Shown one piece after another: positions 37,179 through 45,259 of a stretch of 64,000 nucleotides of DNA (positions within the stretch are counted from its first letter, which is position 1; each line of letters begins with the position of its first letter). Made by a program: the position numbers and the translations under genes. Source of the DNA: DOZZ01 sp963792655 (GTDB lineage: Bacteria > Acidobacteriota > Terriglobia > Bryobacterales > Bryobacteraceae); the NCBI GenBank assembly GCA_963792655.1, contig CAWBWU010000003.1, forward strand, positions 248,001-312,000, written 5' to 3'. The notes beneath the pieces were generated by a model that saw only the letters and a program-made list of their open reading frames with translations, was not told where the DNA came from and did not search any database.

Positions 37179-38228
37179 CTAAGTGGCCAAAAAGTTACCA
37201 TAACCAACAATCGCGGTCGAAGCGACTAACACAATCAGACTACAAAACAGAAGTGTTTTGGCCCGCGTCCCTGCCCCACGCCATTCATGCAGCGCGATTC
37301 CCCAGAGTGAACTGAAGATGATAATGCTCGCCATGTGCAGCGTCCAACTCGAGAACTTGTATCTGCCCATCTGTGTTTCGCCCATCGTGTAGAAGAAAAA
37401 CTGGAAGTACCAGATCGTTCCGGCGATCCCGCTAAAGAGATAGTTCAGTGCCACGGGACTCGCGGCTGTATCCGCATACTCGCGACCGGTTTGGTTCTTC
37501 CAGTTCAGATAAACGCACCAGATCAGATTCGTAGTGAAGCCGCCAAGCAGCACGACGACGAGGACCGGCAGCCCTTGCCATAGCGGGGCTGTACCGTGGC
37601 TGAGGGTCAGCTTGCGAATCGGATCGCCTGCCGCCAGCCCATACGACATGCACGCGCTCATCACGCCCGAAAAAGTGGCGACAAGGATTCCCTTTTTGAG
37701 ATTGAACTCGCGAATCACCGCGCGCTTCTGTTCTTCGGGCATGCCTCGATCTTTTGCGCGCCCCGCTGCTCCCGCGAGCAGGATTCCGAACAGGCAGACG
37801 ACAATGCCGATCAATATGATGCGTCCGGAAGGCGTTCCGAGCACCTGCGAGAAAAATTGCCCAGCGAAGATGGGCGGCATCAAGGTACCGAATGCCGCAC
37901 AGTACCCGAGCACGACTGCCATGCCCAGCGACATACCCAGGTACCGCATGGTCAGCCCAAAGGTGAGCCCGCCGAAACCCCAAAGCACGCCGAAGAAGTA
38001 AGTCCAGAACAGTGTGATGAGCGGTGTCTCGCGGAGCGTCGGAACCAGGTCACGCGTCATCACCAGGCCCAGCACCCACGGCGCAACAATCCAACTGAAC
38101 ACGCCGCCTACCAGCCAGAACGTCTCCCACGACCAGCGCTTCACAAAACGGAATGGCACGTAGAAGCTGCCCGAGGCGAGTCCCCCAAGCCAGTGGAACA
38201 CTACTCCCAAAAACGGATTCGCTACCAT
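37179..38228 (-). CDS. rhaT: L-rhamnose/H+ symporter RhaT
   Basis: A 349-residue inner-membrane protein with about ten hydrophobic helices. The beginning (FHWLGGLASGSFYVPFRFVKRWSWETFWL) and later segments (GGFTTNLIWCVYLNWKN, GTIWYFQFFFYTMGETQMG) match RhaT transporters. It starts at ATG 38228 and should import L-rhamnose from plant polysaccharide. No rhamnose catabolic genes are beside it. A longer upstream open frame is only read-through of non-coding sequence. Confidence 0.92.
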   Translation of the reverse strand: MVANPFLGVVFHWLGGLASGSFYVPFRFVKRWSWETFWLVGGVFSWIVAPWVLGLVMTRDLVPTLRETPLITLFWTYFFGVLWGFGGLTFGLTMRYLGMSLGMAVVLGYCAAFGTLMPPIFAGQFFSQVLGTPSGRIILIGIVVCLFGILLAGAAGRAKDRGMPEEQKRAVIREFNLKKGILVATFSGVMSACMSYGLAAGDPIRKLTLSHGTAPLWQGLPVLVVVLLGGFTTNLIWCVYLNWKNQTGREYADTAASPVALNYLFSGIAGTIWYFQFFFYTMGETQMGRYKFSSWTLHMASIIIFSSLWGIALHEWRGAGTRAKTLLFCSLIVLVASTAIVGYGNFLAT

Positions 38229-38339
38229 GCGTCCCGGCCAAAGCAAGCGTGCATCGTTGGAGTATATGACGTCGCGCTCCGGCGGGCAGTTCAAATTGGG
38301 GACACGCTTGCAAGAGAGCAGACGGCGCATCCGCCATCC

Positions 38340-39458
38340 ATGTCCAAACGATTGCTTTTCCTTGTTTCGAGCGCCTTCACGGCAGCGGCGCATCTGTGGG
38401 CAGTACCCGCTCCCGCAGAGTTTCGCGGTATCTACCTCAGCTTCTGGCAGGCTGGCATCAACAGCAAAATCGATGAGGTGCTGCGCCTGCAGCGCGACTT
38501 CGGCATCAACGCGGTGGTGATCGATGTCAAGGATTCAACCGGCACCGTCGGTTACGTGTCGCGCGTTGCGGATGTTCAGAAGTACCACGTACAACGCGCC
38601 GCGATCCGTGACCTGGACGGCGTGATCAAGCGGCTGCACGATGCGGGCATTTACACGATTGCGCGCGTTGCCGTTTTCGAAGATGGAGGATTACAGAAAG
38701 CCCGCCCGGAGCTGGCCGTACGCCGCGGTTCGCTCACCGGGGCTCCGTGGCGTGATCGCAAAGGACTCGGTTGGGTGGACGCCGGCTCGAAAGCCGTCTG
38801 GGATTACGACGAGCAGATCGCCGACGAAGCGTTCGCGCGGGGCTTTGATGAAGTCAATTTTGATTACGTGCGCTTCCCCTCCGACGGCAACTTGAAAGAG
38901 ATGAAGTTTCCATTCAGTGGGCTGAATCCGGAACGGCACAAGGTCCTGCGCGGTTTCTTCGCGAATCTTCGCGCGCGCTTCCCAAACAAAACCATCTCTG
39001 CCGATCTGTTCGGGCTCACTACCGTAGTCACGAATGATTTGGGCATCGGGCAGTTGATCGAAGATGCCGCAGAGTACTTCGATTACATCTGCCCCATGGT
39101 TTACCCTTCGCACTTCGCGTCGGGTTTCGGCGGCTTCAAGCGACCGGCCGCCCATCCATACGAAGTCATTCACGCGTCAATGCAAGGAGCGGCTGCGCGC
39201 TTGAAACCGCCAGCCGGCGGCAAACCGTTTCGCGCCAAAGTGAGGCCATGGCTGCAGGTCTTCGACCTTGGCGCGAAATATACGCCTGACATGGTTGCGG
39301 CGCAAATACGTGGCGCAAAAGATGGATTAGGTAGCCAGTACGCTGGATACCTGTTGTGGAATCCAAGCAGCCGTTACGCAGTGCTGCCTACGTCTCTAAA
39401 GCCTGTGCCAGTCCCGACGCGCACACAGGCTGCGGCACCGGCCAGAAATGCAAAGTAA
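38340..39458 (+). CDS. Exported putative glycoside hydrolase (DUF4015 / GHL-like)
   Basis: A 372-residue protein. Residues 1-20 are a Sec signal (LLFLVSSAFTAAAHLWA). The rest fits the DUF4015 barrel family: FRGIYLSFW, GINAVVIDVKDSTGTVGY, RVAVFEDG and GFDEVNFDYVRFPSDG, where the Asp/Glu cluster is the likely catalytic site. ICPMVYPSHF follows. These proteins are predicted glycosidases of unknown substrate. The gene is divergent from rhaT by about 110 bases; shared regulation is plausible. Confidence 0.85.
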   Translation: MSKRLLFLVSSAFTAAAHLWAVPAPAEFRGIYLSFWQAGINSKIDEVLRLQRDFGINAVVIDVKDSTGTVGYVSRVADVQKYHVQRAAIRDLDGVIKRLHDAGIYTIARVAVFEDGGLQKARPELAVRRGSLTGAPWRDRKGLGWVDAGSKAVWDYDEQIADEAFARGFDEVNFDYVRFPSDGNLKEMKFPFSGLNPERHKVLRGFFANLRARFPNKTISADLFGLTTVVTNDLGIGQLIEDAAEYFDYICPMVYPSHFASGFGGFKRPAAHPYEVIHASMQGAAARLKPPAGGKPFRAKVRPWLQVFDLGAKYTPDMVAAQIRGAKDGLGSQYAGYLLWNPSSRYAVLPTSLKPVPVPTRTQAAAPARNAK

Positions 39459-39475
39459 GCAACACCAGTGACGGA

Positions 39476-39706
39476 TCACTGATCGGCTATCGTGACAGGC
39501 CGCGATGAAGCGCGCCACGAAGAGCCGATCGCCGCGACGGCAACAATCGCGTTTGCCGCAATCACGGGCATGGCGTGCAGCAGCACACCATAAGCAATCC
39601 AGATCAACGCGGCCCCCGCTTGTATCCACCGCAGCGTGACGGAGCGGCGGCAGAAGTACGAGCACGAGAACACCGCGGTAGCTACCCAACCGAGAACATT
39701 CAGCAT
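39476..39706 (-). CDS. Small membrane protein, YgjV-like
   Basis: A 76-residue protein with three hydrophobic stretches (WVATAVFSCSYF, GAALIWIAYGVLLHA, VIAANAIVAVAAIG). The pattern resembles YgjV-type small inner-membrane proteins. The start is ATG 39706, 11 bases after the stop of the HAD gene, so they form an operon. The function is unknown. Confidence 0.6.
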   Translation of the reverse strand: MLNVLGWVATAVFSCSYFCRRSVTLRWIQAGAALIWIAYGVLLHAMPVIAANAIVAVAAIGSSWRASSRPVTIADQ

Positions 39707-39717
39707 AAGTTCCTCGG

Positions 39718-40539
39718 TCAGGCGGCAGCGTGCGACGGCGCTGTGGAGCTCGCGATTGTCAGCGTGTCGGTACGGACTTTGTCCCAATCCTGCAGCACAA
39801 ACCCGTGCGCGTGAAACAGTGCGCGAATACGAATCGAGTCCCATCCCAGGATGTCTTCAAGGATCGGAATCAGCACGCTTAGCGCGTTGTCGCTCAACAC
39901 AGTGCGGCGCGCAATCGGCGTGATGTATTTGTTCTCGGAGACCGCGATGGTCAACCCATCCAGGCGGTTCACATGCAGCATCACGTGCACGTCCGAGCTG
40001 CCGTCGCCTACGTAGACCAGCGAGTCATGGCTCACCGGCATTCTGGCGCGCAGTTCTTCCACGACGGCAACTTTGCCGTAACCGGCGCGCAAACACAGGA
40101 TCGATTCGATCTCACCGGTCTTGTCGTTGTACCGGAACTGTGTGCCATAAATGTTCTCCGGCGGCACAATGCCTTCCAGAGCGGATTGAATCACTTCCTG
40201 CGGCGCGGCGGAAATGACGAAGAACGAAAATTGGTGTCCAGCCAGGCCTTGCAGCAACTGCGAAAGCGTCTGGATGTTTTCCTTCAGCCGGATCCGCTTG
40301 CCTGCTTCAATCAGGTGCTCGCGGCGAACGCGGCGGAACTCCGGGTCGTGCAACAAGAGGTAGGAGAGTTCCCCGCCCTGCTGCACCAGGTGAATGTCAG
40401 ATAAGCCTGCAACCTTCTTCTCAAAGCCGGAGATGCCCAGCATTTCGGACAGCACCAGCCCCGAGTCGTTAAAACTGAGCGTCTGGTCGAAGTCGCTCAT
40501 CAGGAGATACTGCTTTGTGTTCTGTTTGTTCTCGATCAT
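39718..40539 (-). CDS. HAD-superfamily phosphatase (phosphoserine-phosphatase-like subclass)
   Basis: A 273-residue protein with a strong ribosome site (GGAGGAGCG before ATG 40539). The nucleophile motif is SDFDQTLSF (Asp16, Asp18), motif II is in FFVISAAPQE, and the final acid motif is VYVGDGSSDVH. An insert of about 80 helical residues forms the cap. This points to an HAD-IB enzyme acting on a small phosphate ester; the substrate is not predictable. It is divergent from the GntR-type repressor with an 80-base gap and may be regulated by it. Confidence 0.85.
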   Translation of the reverse strand: MIENKQNTKQYLLMSDFDQTLSFNDSGLVLSEMLGISGFEKKVAGLSDIHLVQQGGELSYLLLHDPEFRRVRREHLIEAGKRIRLKENIQTLSQLLQGLAGHQFSFFVISAAPQEVIQSALEGIVPPENIYGTQFRYNDKTGEIESILCLRAGYGKVAVVEELRARMPVSHDSLVYVGDGSSDVHVMLHVNRLDGLTIAVSENKYITPIARRTVLSDNALSVLIPILEDILGWDSIRIRALFHAHGFVLQDWDKVRTDTLTIASSTAPSHAAA

Positions 40540-40574
40540 CGCTCCTCCTTCACCTAGTTTGATGGACGAGGCAC

Positions 40575-40587
40575 GACAAAAGTTGTC
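40575..40587. promoter_or_regulatory. Candidate operator between the HAD gene and the GntR-type repressor
   Basis: GACAA-AAG-TTGTC is a 13-base inverted repeat in the 80-base divergent gap, 32 bases upstream of the repressor start. Its position suits an autoregulatory operator. The match is short, so it could be chance; no second copy was searched computationally. Confidence 0.3.
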
Positions 40588-40618
40588 TTCGGCAGGCATT
40601 TACCTGTAATATCAAGCA

Positions 40619-41743
40619 GTGCATAAGAGGCGTTTATCAGGCCTATCAACGCTTCCCCGTTACAGACAAGTTGTTGATTCGCTGCTGCGCGACATCCAGT
40701 CCGGAAAATACGCGGCCGGCCAGAAACTGCCGAGCGAAGCAGCCCTGGTGAAGCAGTTCGGAACATCGCGCATCACCGTCGGCCGTGCGTTGCGCGAACT
40801 CAAGCAGCGCGGGTTGGTAAGTGGCGTCGCGGGGTCCGGCAATTTCGTCAAAGCGGCGCCCGCCGTGGCGAGTGGGCTGCTGTTCGGGCTGCTAATACCA
40901 AACCTGGGCGAGGGAGATATTTTCGAGCCGATCTGCCAGGGTCTGGCCAGTGCGCCGGGTGAGCACGCGCTGCTTTGGGGCCACATGGCGGGTCCGGAGA
41001 AGAGCCCCGAAGACCAGGCGCTTCAGCTTTGCGAACAGTACATCGCGCGCAAAGTGGCCGGCGTGTTCTTTGCCCCGCTCGAGCGCACTCCCTCAAAAGA
41101 CGCCGTGAACCAGAAGATCTGCCGCTTGCTCGACGACGCGAAGATCCCGATCGTCCTACTTGACCGTTGCATTTATCCGTTCCCGCGCCGCAGCGGATAC
41201 GATCTGGTCGGGATTGACAACCGCCGTGCGGGATATCTGGCAGCCGAACACTTATTAGATACGGGCAGTGCCGACACGGCATTTCTTGCTCTCGAAGGTG
41301 GCGCTCCCACCGTAGACGCGCGCATTGCCGGCTACCAGGAAGCTTTGATCAATCGAGGCATTCCGCTCGCGCCTGAAAAAGTCCAGCGCGTCTCCGACTT
41401 CAGCGCTGCCTCGATAGCACGTGTCCTCGAAGAGTCGCGATCCCACGCCTTCGTCTGCGCCAACGACCGCGTGGCCGGCCGCTTCATGCAGGCCTTGCAA
41501 GAATTGGGTAAACATGTCCCTGGAACTGTGCGGGTTGTCGGCATCGACGACGTAGAATACGCCCGCATGTTACCCGTACCACTAACTACGATTCACCAAC
41601 CCTGCCGCGCTCTCGGTGAAGCCGCGATGGCCGTGATGTTATCGAGGCGCGAAAGGCCAGATACACCGGCGCGTGACGTTCTCTTGGGCTGCGAGTTAGT
41701 TGTCAGGAAATCGAGCGGGAATAATGACGGTGCGATACCTTGA
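40619..41743 (+). CDS. GntR/LacI-type transcriptional regulator (AraR-like)
   Basis: A 374-residue regulator beginning at GTG 40619. Residues about 12-80 form a GntR winged helix (LLRDIQSGKYAAGQKLPSE, ITVGRALRELKQRGLV). The rest is a LacI-type sugar-sensing domain (GVFFAPLER, ALEGGAPTVDARIAGY, AFVCANDRVAGRFMQAL, VGIDDVEYARMLPVPLTTI). This fusion is that of Bacillus AraR. Two arabinofuranosidase genes in the window make an arabinose-related role plausible, but the ligand is inferred. Confidence 0.88.
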   Translation: MHKRRLSGLSTLPRYRQVVDSLLRDIQSGKYAAGQKLPSEAALVKQFGTSRITVGRALRELKQRGLVSGVAGSGNFVKAAPAVASGLLFGLLIPNLGEGDIFEPICQGLASAPGEHALLWGHMAGPEKSPEDQALQLCEQYIARKVAGVFFAPLERTPSKDAVNQKICRLLDDAKIPIVLLDRCIYPFPRRSGYDLVGIDNRRAGYLAAEHLLDTGSADTAFLALEGGAPTVDARIAGYQEALINRGIPLAPEKVQRVSDFSAASIARVLEESRSHAFVCANDRVAGRFMQALQELGKHVPGTVRVVGIDDVEYARMLPVPLTTIHQPCRALGEAAMAVMLSRRERPDTPARDVLLGCELVVRKSSGNNDGAIP

Positions 41744-41771
41744 GTTCCCACCTTCGTACGCACGCTACTCA

Positions 41772-41817
41772 GGGACTGACACCTTTTCGCGACGTCTGCG
41801 AAAAGGCTGTCCGTCCC
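41772..41817. repeat. REP-like hairpin, solitary, opposite arm first
   Basis: GGGACTGACACCTTTTCGC then GCGAAAAGGCTGTCCGTCCC form a near-palindrome with a short GACGTCT loop. It is the same element as in the two tandem arrays, but without a transposase fragment. It lies 29 bases after the repressor stop, where it may act as a terminator. Confidence 0.85.
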
Positions 41818-42095
41818 ACCATGCGCGGTGGTCGTTTTTGGTGCGTTCCCACTCGCGCAGAGCCCCTTGTGACGCTGTGGTGATTTTCAGCGGACGGCCG
41901 GCACGTAGTGTCTGGCTAAAGGTGACAAGTTGTTGCGGAAGCTCGGAATAGCTCTGGGCTTTACTGTGAATCAGGTTAGGTAGCCGCGAATGGACGCGAA
42001 TCATCCGGATGGGGGAACAGAGTTCGACCTTGGCTGCGTAGCCTTACCCGACATTGCTGGCCTGTGTGAAAGCGCGTGGCAGACCACTGCGCATT

Positions 42096-42143
42096 GGGGA
42101 CGGACAGCCTTTTCGCAGACGTCGCGAAAAGGTGTCAGTCCCC
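42096..42143. repeat. REP-like hairpin, inverted partner
   Basis: GGGGACGGACAGCC-TTTTCGC and GCGAAAAGGTGTCAGTCCCC form the same hairpin in the opposite orientation to the copy at 41772, about 280 bases away. The two together look like a bacterial interspersed mosaic element in the convergent intergenic region. The rest of 41744-42234 holds no gene that I can support. Confidence 0.85.
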
Positions 42144-42234
42144 TGAGCGGCGTGCGTACGATGCTGAATCCTGGCAAATTTATTGCGTTGCTACCCGCCT
42201 CATAACTGCCGACCAAACCACCAACGCAGTTCTG

Positions 42235-42531
42235 TTACCTCACCCGCTGATCGTCTGCCGTGCCTTCGCTTGCCAGTTCCGCTTCCGCTGCTGCGGCCGG
42301 GCCGGCGGCTTTTGCTTCATCGAGCACGCGCTGTGCTTCGGTCAGGTGTTCCTGCGCCACTTGCACCTGGAACTCGACGACGGGCAGCGTGGCAGGACCA
42401 ACCAGCAACGCCGGGATGCCATTGGCTTCGAGAACTGCTTGAACAGTAGTCGCTTCCATCTCTCCTGAGGCGTTCATTGAACTGAACACCGGTACCATCG
42501 CTTCGTCCTGCAGGGGCTCTTCGGGCGTCAT
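42235..42531 (-). CDS. DUF2007-like small protein
   Basis: A 98-residue protein. The core (VFSSMNASGEMEATTVQAVL, then GIPALLVGPATLPVVEFQVQV and LTEAQRVLDEAKA) fits the DUF2007 fold, a small beta-alpha domain predicted to be a signal-transducing protein. An Ala/Glu-rich tail follows. It is divergent from the YtxH gene. Confidence 0.75.
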   Translation of the reverse strand: MTPEEPLQDEAMVPVFSSMNASGEMEATTVQAVLEANGIPALLVGPATLPVVEFQVQVAQEHLTEAQRVLDEAKAAGPAAAAEAELASEGTADDQRVR

Positions 42532-42584
42532 GGCTTCAGCATATCGTATGGCATAAAATGAAACAGTTCTGTGGAGGACACCTG

Positions 42585-42848
42585 ATGGCGGAAAATGACA
42601 GCAACAGTTTCACGTGGTTCATCGTTGGAGCCTTTGTGGGAGCGGCTGCAGCGCTGCTTTACGCACCCGGCTCCGGCAAACAGACGCGCGAGCAGATTTC
42701 GCGCAAAGGCAGCGAAACTGCCGACTCGCTGAGCCAGACCAGTAGCGAGCTGATGGACAAAGGCAAAGATTTATACGAACGCGGACGTGCGCTCGCCGAA
42801 GAAGCGGCGGAGCTCTTCGACCGCGGCCGCAAGATGGTTCGCGGTTAA
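42585..42848 (+). CDS. YtxH-domain protein
   Basis: An 87-residue protein preceded by GGAGGA. One N-terminal membrane helix (TWFIVGAFVGAAAALLYAPGSG) is followed by a basic KQTREQISRKG and a long amphipathic helix (about 40-85), the standard YtxH layout of stress-related membrane proteins. The metallo-hydrolase gene begins five bases after its stop. Confidence 0.85.
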   Translation: MAENDSNSFTWFIVGAFVGAAAALLYAPGSGKQTREQISRKGSETADSLSQTSSELMDKGKDLYERGRALAEEAAELFDRGRKMVRG

Positions 42849-42852
42849 ACGT

Positions 42853-43689
42853 TTGCTGGCGCTCGGGTCCTTTCGCATTCACCTGATCCGCGCCGGCGTG
42901 TACTACTGGGATGGCGGCGCGTTCTTCGGCGTAGTCCCCAAGACGCTGTGGGGCGCGCGCATCCCATGCGACGAACTCAACCGCGTGCCTGCCGCCTTTA
43001 ACTGTTACCTGGTGGAGACGGGCGCGCAGAATATCCTGATCGAAACTGGCGGCGGAGACCGGCACGATGATCTGGCGCGCGAGCGTATGCGCCTTGCCCC
43101 GGAACACGATCTGCTCGGCCGCGCACTGCGTGAGGCCGGCTTCGAAAAGTCCGACATCGATCTGGTTATCAACACCCATCTGCATTGGGATCACTGCGGC
43201 GGCAACACGCTCGGCGAAGGCGAGCCCGCGTTCTCGAACGCGCGCTACATCACTCAGCGTGGTGAGTGGGAACACGCGCAGGAGCGCCATCCGAGAGATG
43301 CGGTGAGTTACCGCGATATCAACTATCAGCCGCTGCTCGATAGCGGGCGCATGCAGTTGCTCAGCGGAGATGCCGAAGTTGCGCCCGGCGTTTCTCTGGA
43401 AGTGGTTCGCGGGCACAACGCTTCGATGATGATCGTCCGCGTGCGCTCGGATGACCAGACATTTTGCATGTTCGCCGATTTGATCCCGACCGCCGTCAAC
43501 TTGCCTCCAACGTGGGTCGCCGCATTTGATTTGTATCCGCTGGAATCCATCAGCAATAAATTTCGTCTACTGAAGCAGGCCGCAGAAGAACAATGGTGGT
43601 GCGGGTTTGCTCACGACCACGCAATCGCCTTCACCAAAATCCGGCATGATCAAGGAAGCCGCTACTCACTTTATGAAACGCTTACCTGA
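42853..43689 (+). CDS. Metallo-beta-lactamase-fold hydrolase
   Basis: About 278 residues from a TTG start five bases after the YtxH stop; no ATG precedes the domain. The zinc motif is NTHLHWDHCGG (near residue 108), with further His ligands in VRGHNASMM and AHDHAIAF. N-terminal FNCYLVETGAQNILIETGGG also fits. The family includes lactonases and glyoxalase II-type enzymes; the substrate is unknown. Its last 17 bases overlap the P5C dehydrogenase gene. Confidence 0.87.
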   Translation: MLALGSFRIHLIRAGVYYWDGGAFFGVVPKTLWGARIPCDELNRVPAAFNCYLVETGAQNILIETGGGDRHDDLARERMRLAPEHDLLGRALREAGFEKSDIDLVINTHLHWDHCGGNTLGEGEPAFSNARYITQRGEWEHAQERHPRDAVSYRDINYQPLLDSGRMQLLSGDAEVAPGVSLEVVRGHNASMMIVRVRSDDQTFCMFADLIPTAVNLPPTWVAAFDLYPLESISNKFRLLKQAAEEQWWCGFAHDHAIAFTKIRHDQGSRYSLYETLT

Positions 43690-45229
43690 ATTTCGCAACG
43701 AACCCTACACCGACTTCACTAAAGACTCCAATCGCAAAGCGATGCTCGCGGCGCAGGAGAAGGTTCGCGGCGAACTCGGCCGCGAGTACCCACTGCTGAT
43801 TGCAGGCGAGAAGGTGTTCTCCACTGAGAAGGCGAAGTCGCTCAACCCGTCACGTCCGTCTGAAGTCGTCGGCATCGTCCAGAAGGCCACGCCCGAGATG
43901 GCGGAGCAGGCGATTCAGGCAGCTTACGATTACTTCCCGGAGTGGTCGCACACACCCGCAGAAAAGCGCATCGAGATGCTGGTGAAAGCCGCATCCATCA
44001 TTCGTGAGCGCAAGAACGAGTTCAACGCGTGGCTCGGTTTTGAATCGGGCAAGACATGGCCCGAGGCGGAAGGCGAAGTGGCCGAGGCCATCGACTTTTG
44101 CGAATACTACGCCCGTGAGATGGAGCGCCTTGCAGGGCCGCAGCCTGTGGTTCAGCTCAGCGGCGAAAAGGGCGAGATGCGCTATCTGCCGCTGGGCGTT
44201 GGTGTGGTGATTCCACCGTGGAACTTCTCATTCGCGATTCTGGCAGGCATGACGTGTGCGGGACTTGTTGCCGGCAACACCGTCATCATCAAGCCGTCGA
44301 GTGAGACGCCGGTGATCGCGTCGAAATTTGCCGAGTTGTTGCTTGAAGCTGGCTTTCCGCCGAAGTCCTTCTGCTTCCTCACCGGAAGCGGCGCGCAGAT
44401 TGGCGACTTGCTGGTGAAGCATCCCAGGACCCGTTTCATTTCATTTACCGGCTCGCGCGATGTCGGCTTGCACATCAACGCGCTCGCCGCGCAGCATCAA
44501 CCCGGACAGCTTTGGATCAAACGCGTTGTCGCTGAGATGGGCGGCAAGGACGCCATCATCGTCGATGCCGAGTGCGATCTCGATCAGGCTGTGAGCGGCG
44601 TGCTGGCATCCGCATTCGGATATCAAGGGCAGAAGTGCTCTGCTTGCTCGCGGGCCATTGTGCACGAAAAGGTCTATGACAAGTTCCTCGATAAGTTGAA
44701 AGCGAAGACGACGGAGCTGACCATCGGGCCCGTTGACGATCCCGCCAACTACATGGGGCCCGTGATCAGCGAGGGTGCGCGCAAGTCAATTCTCAAATAC
44801 ATCGAAGTGGGCCGCGGCGAAGGCCGTGTGATTACTGGCGGGGAACCCGCACAGGGCGACGGCTACTTCATTCAGCCGACCATCATCGCCGATGTCGATT
44901 CGAAAGCGCGGGTTTTCCAGGAAGAGATCTTCGGCCCGGTGCTCGGCGTCACGAAGGCCAAAGATTTCGATCATGCGCTGCAGCTCGCCAACGATTCGCA
45001 ATACGGGCTCACCGGCGCCGTGTTCTCAAACAACAAAAAGCACATCGAGCAGGCGCGCGATCACTTCTTCGTTGGCAATCTGTACTTGAACCGCAAGTGC
45101 ACCGGCGCGATGGTGGGCGCGCATCCGTTCGGCGGTTTCAACATGTCGGGAACCGATTCGAAAGCCGGCGGACCCGATTACCTGCTGCTGTTCCTGCAGG
45201 CCAAGAGCATCGCTGAAAAGGTAAACTAA
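43673..45229 (+). CDS. pruA: 1-pyrroline-5-carboxylate dehydrogenase
   Basis: A 518-residue aldehyde dehydrogenase of the single-domain P5CDH type. ATG 43673 (MKRLPEFRNEPYTDFTK) gives the usual N-terminus. Conserved blocks are GVVIPPWNFSFAIL, VIIKPSSETPVIA, FTGSRDVGLHIN, the Glu in VVAEMGGKDAIIV and the catalytic Cys in GYQGQKCSACSRA (near residue 320). It oxidises P5C or glutamate semialdehyde to glutamate in proline and arginine breakdown. A proline dehydrogenase gene is not beside it. Confidence 0.93.
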   Translation: MKRLPEFRNEPYTDFTKDSNRKAMLAAQEKVRGELGREYPLLIAGEKVFSTEKAKSLNPSRPSEVVGIVQKATPEMAEQAIQAAYDYFPEWSHTPAEKRIEMLVKAASIIRERKNEFNAWLGFESGKTWPEAEGEVAEAIDFCEYYAREMERLAGPQPVVQLSGEKGEMRYLPLGVGVVIPPWNFSFAILAGMTCAGLVAGNTVIIKPSSETPVIASKFAELLLEAGFPPKSFCFLTGSGAQIGDLLVKHPRTRFISFTGSRDVGLHINALAAQHQPGQLWIKRVVAEMGGKDAIIVDAECDLDQAVSGVLASAFGYQGQKCSACSRAIVHEKVYDKFLDKLKAKTTELTIGPVDDPANYMGPVISEGARKSILKYIEVGRGEGRVITGGEPAQGDGYFIQPTIIADVDSKARVFQEEIFGPVLGVTKAKDFDHALQLANDSQYGLTGAVFSNNKKHIEQARDHFFVGNLYLNRKCTGAMVGAHPFGGFNMSGTDSKAGGPDYLLLFLQAKSIAEKVN

Positions 45230-45259
45230 GAATTTCCCCAACAAAGGAGATTCTTTCAC

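Noticed and set aside
37596..38339. A long forward frame extending the DUF4015 gene upstream through rhaT
   Set aside because: It lies antisense to a clear transporter, its translation is Arg/His/Pro-rich, and a signal peptide starts at the ATG at 38340.
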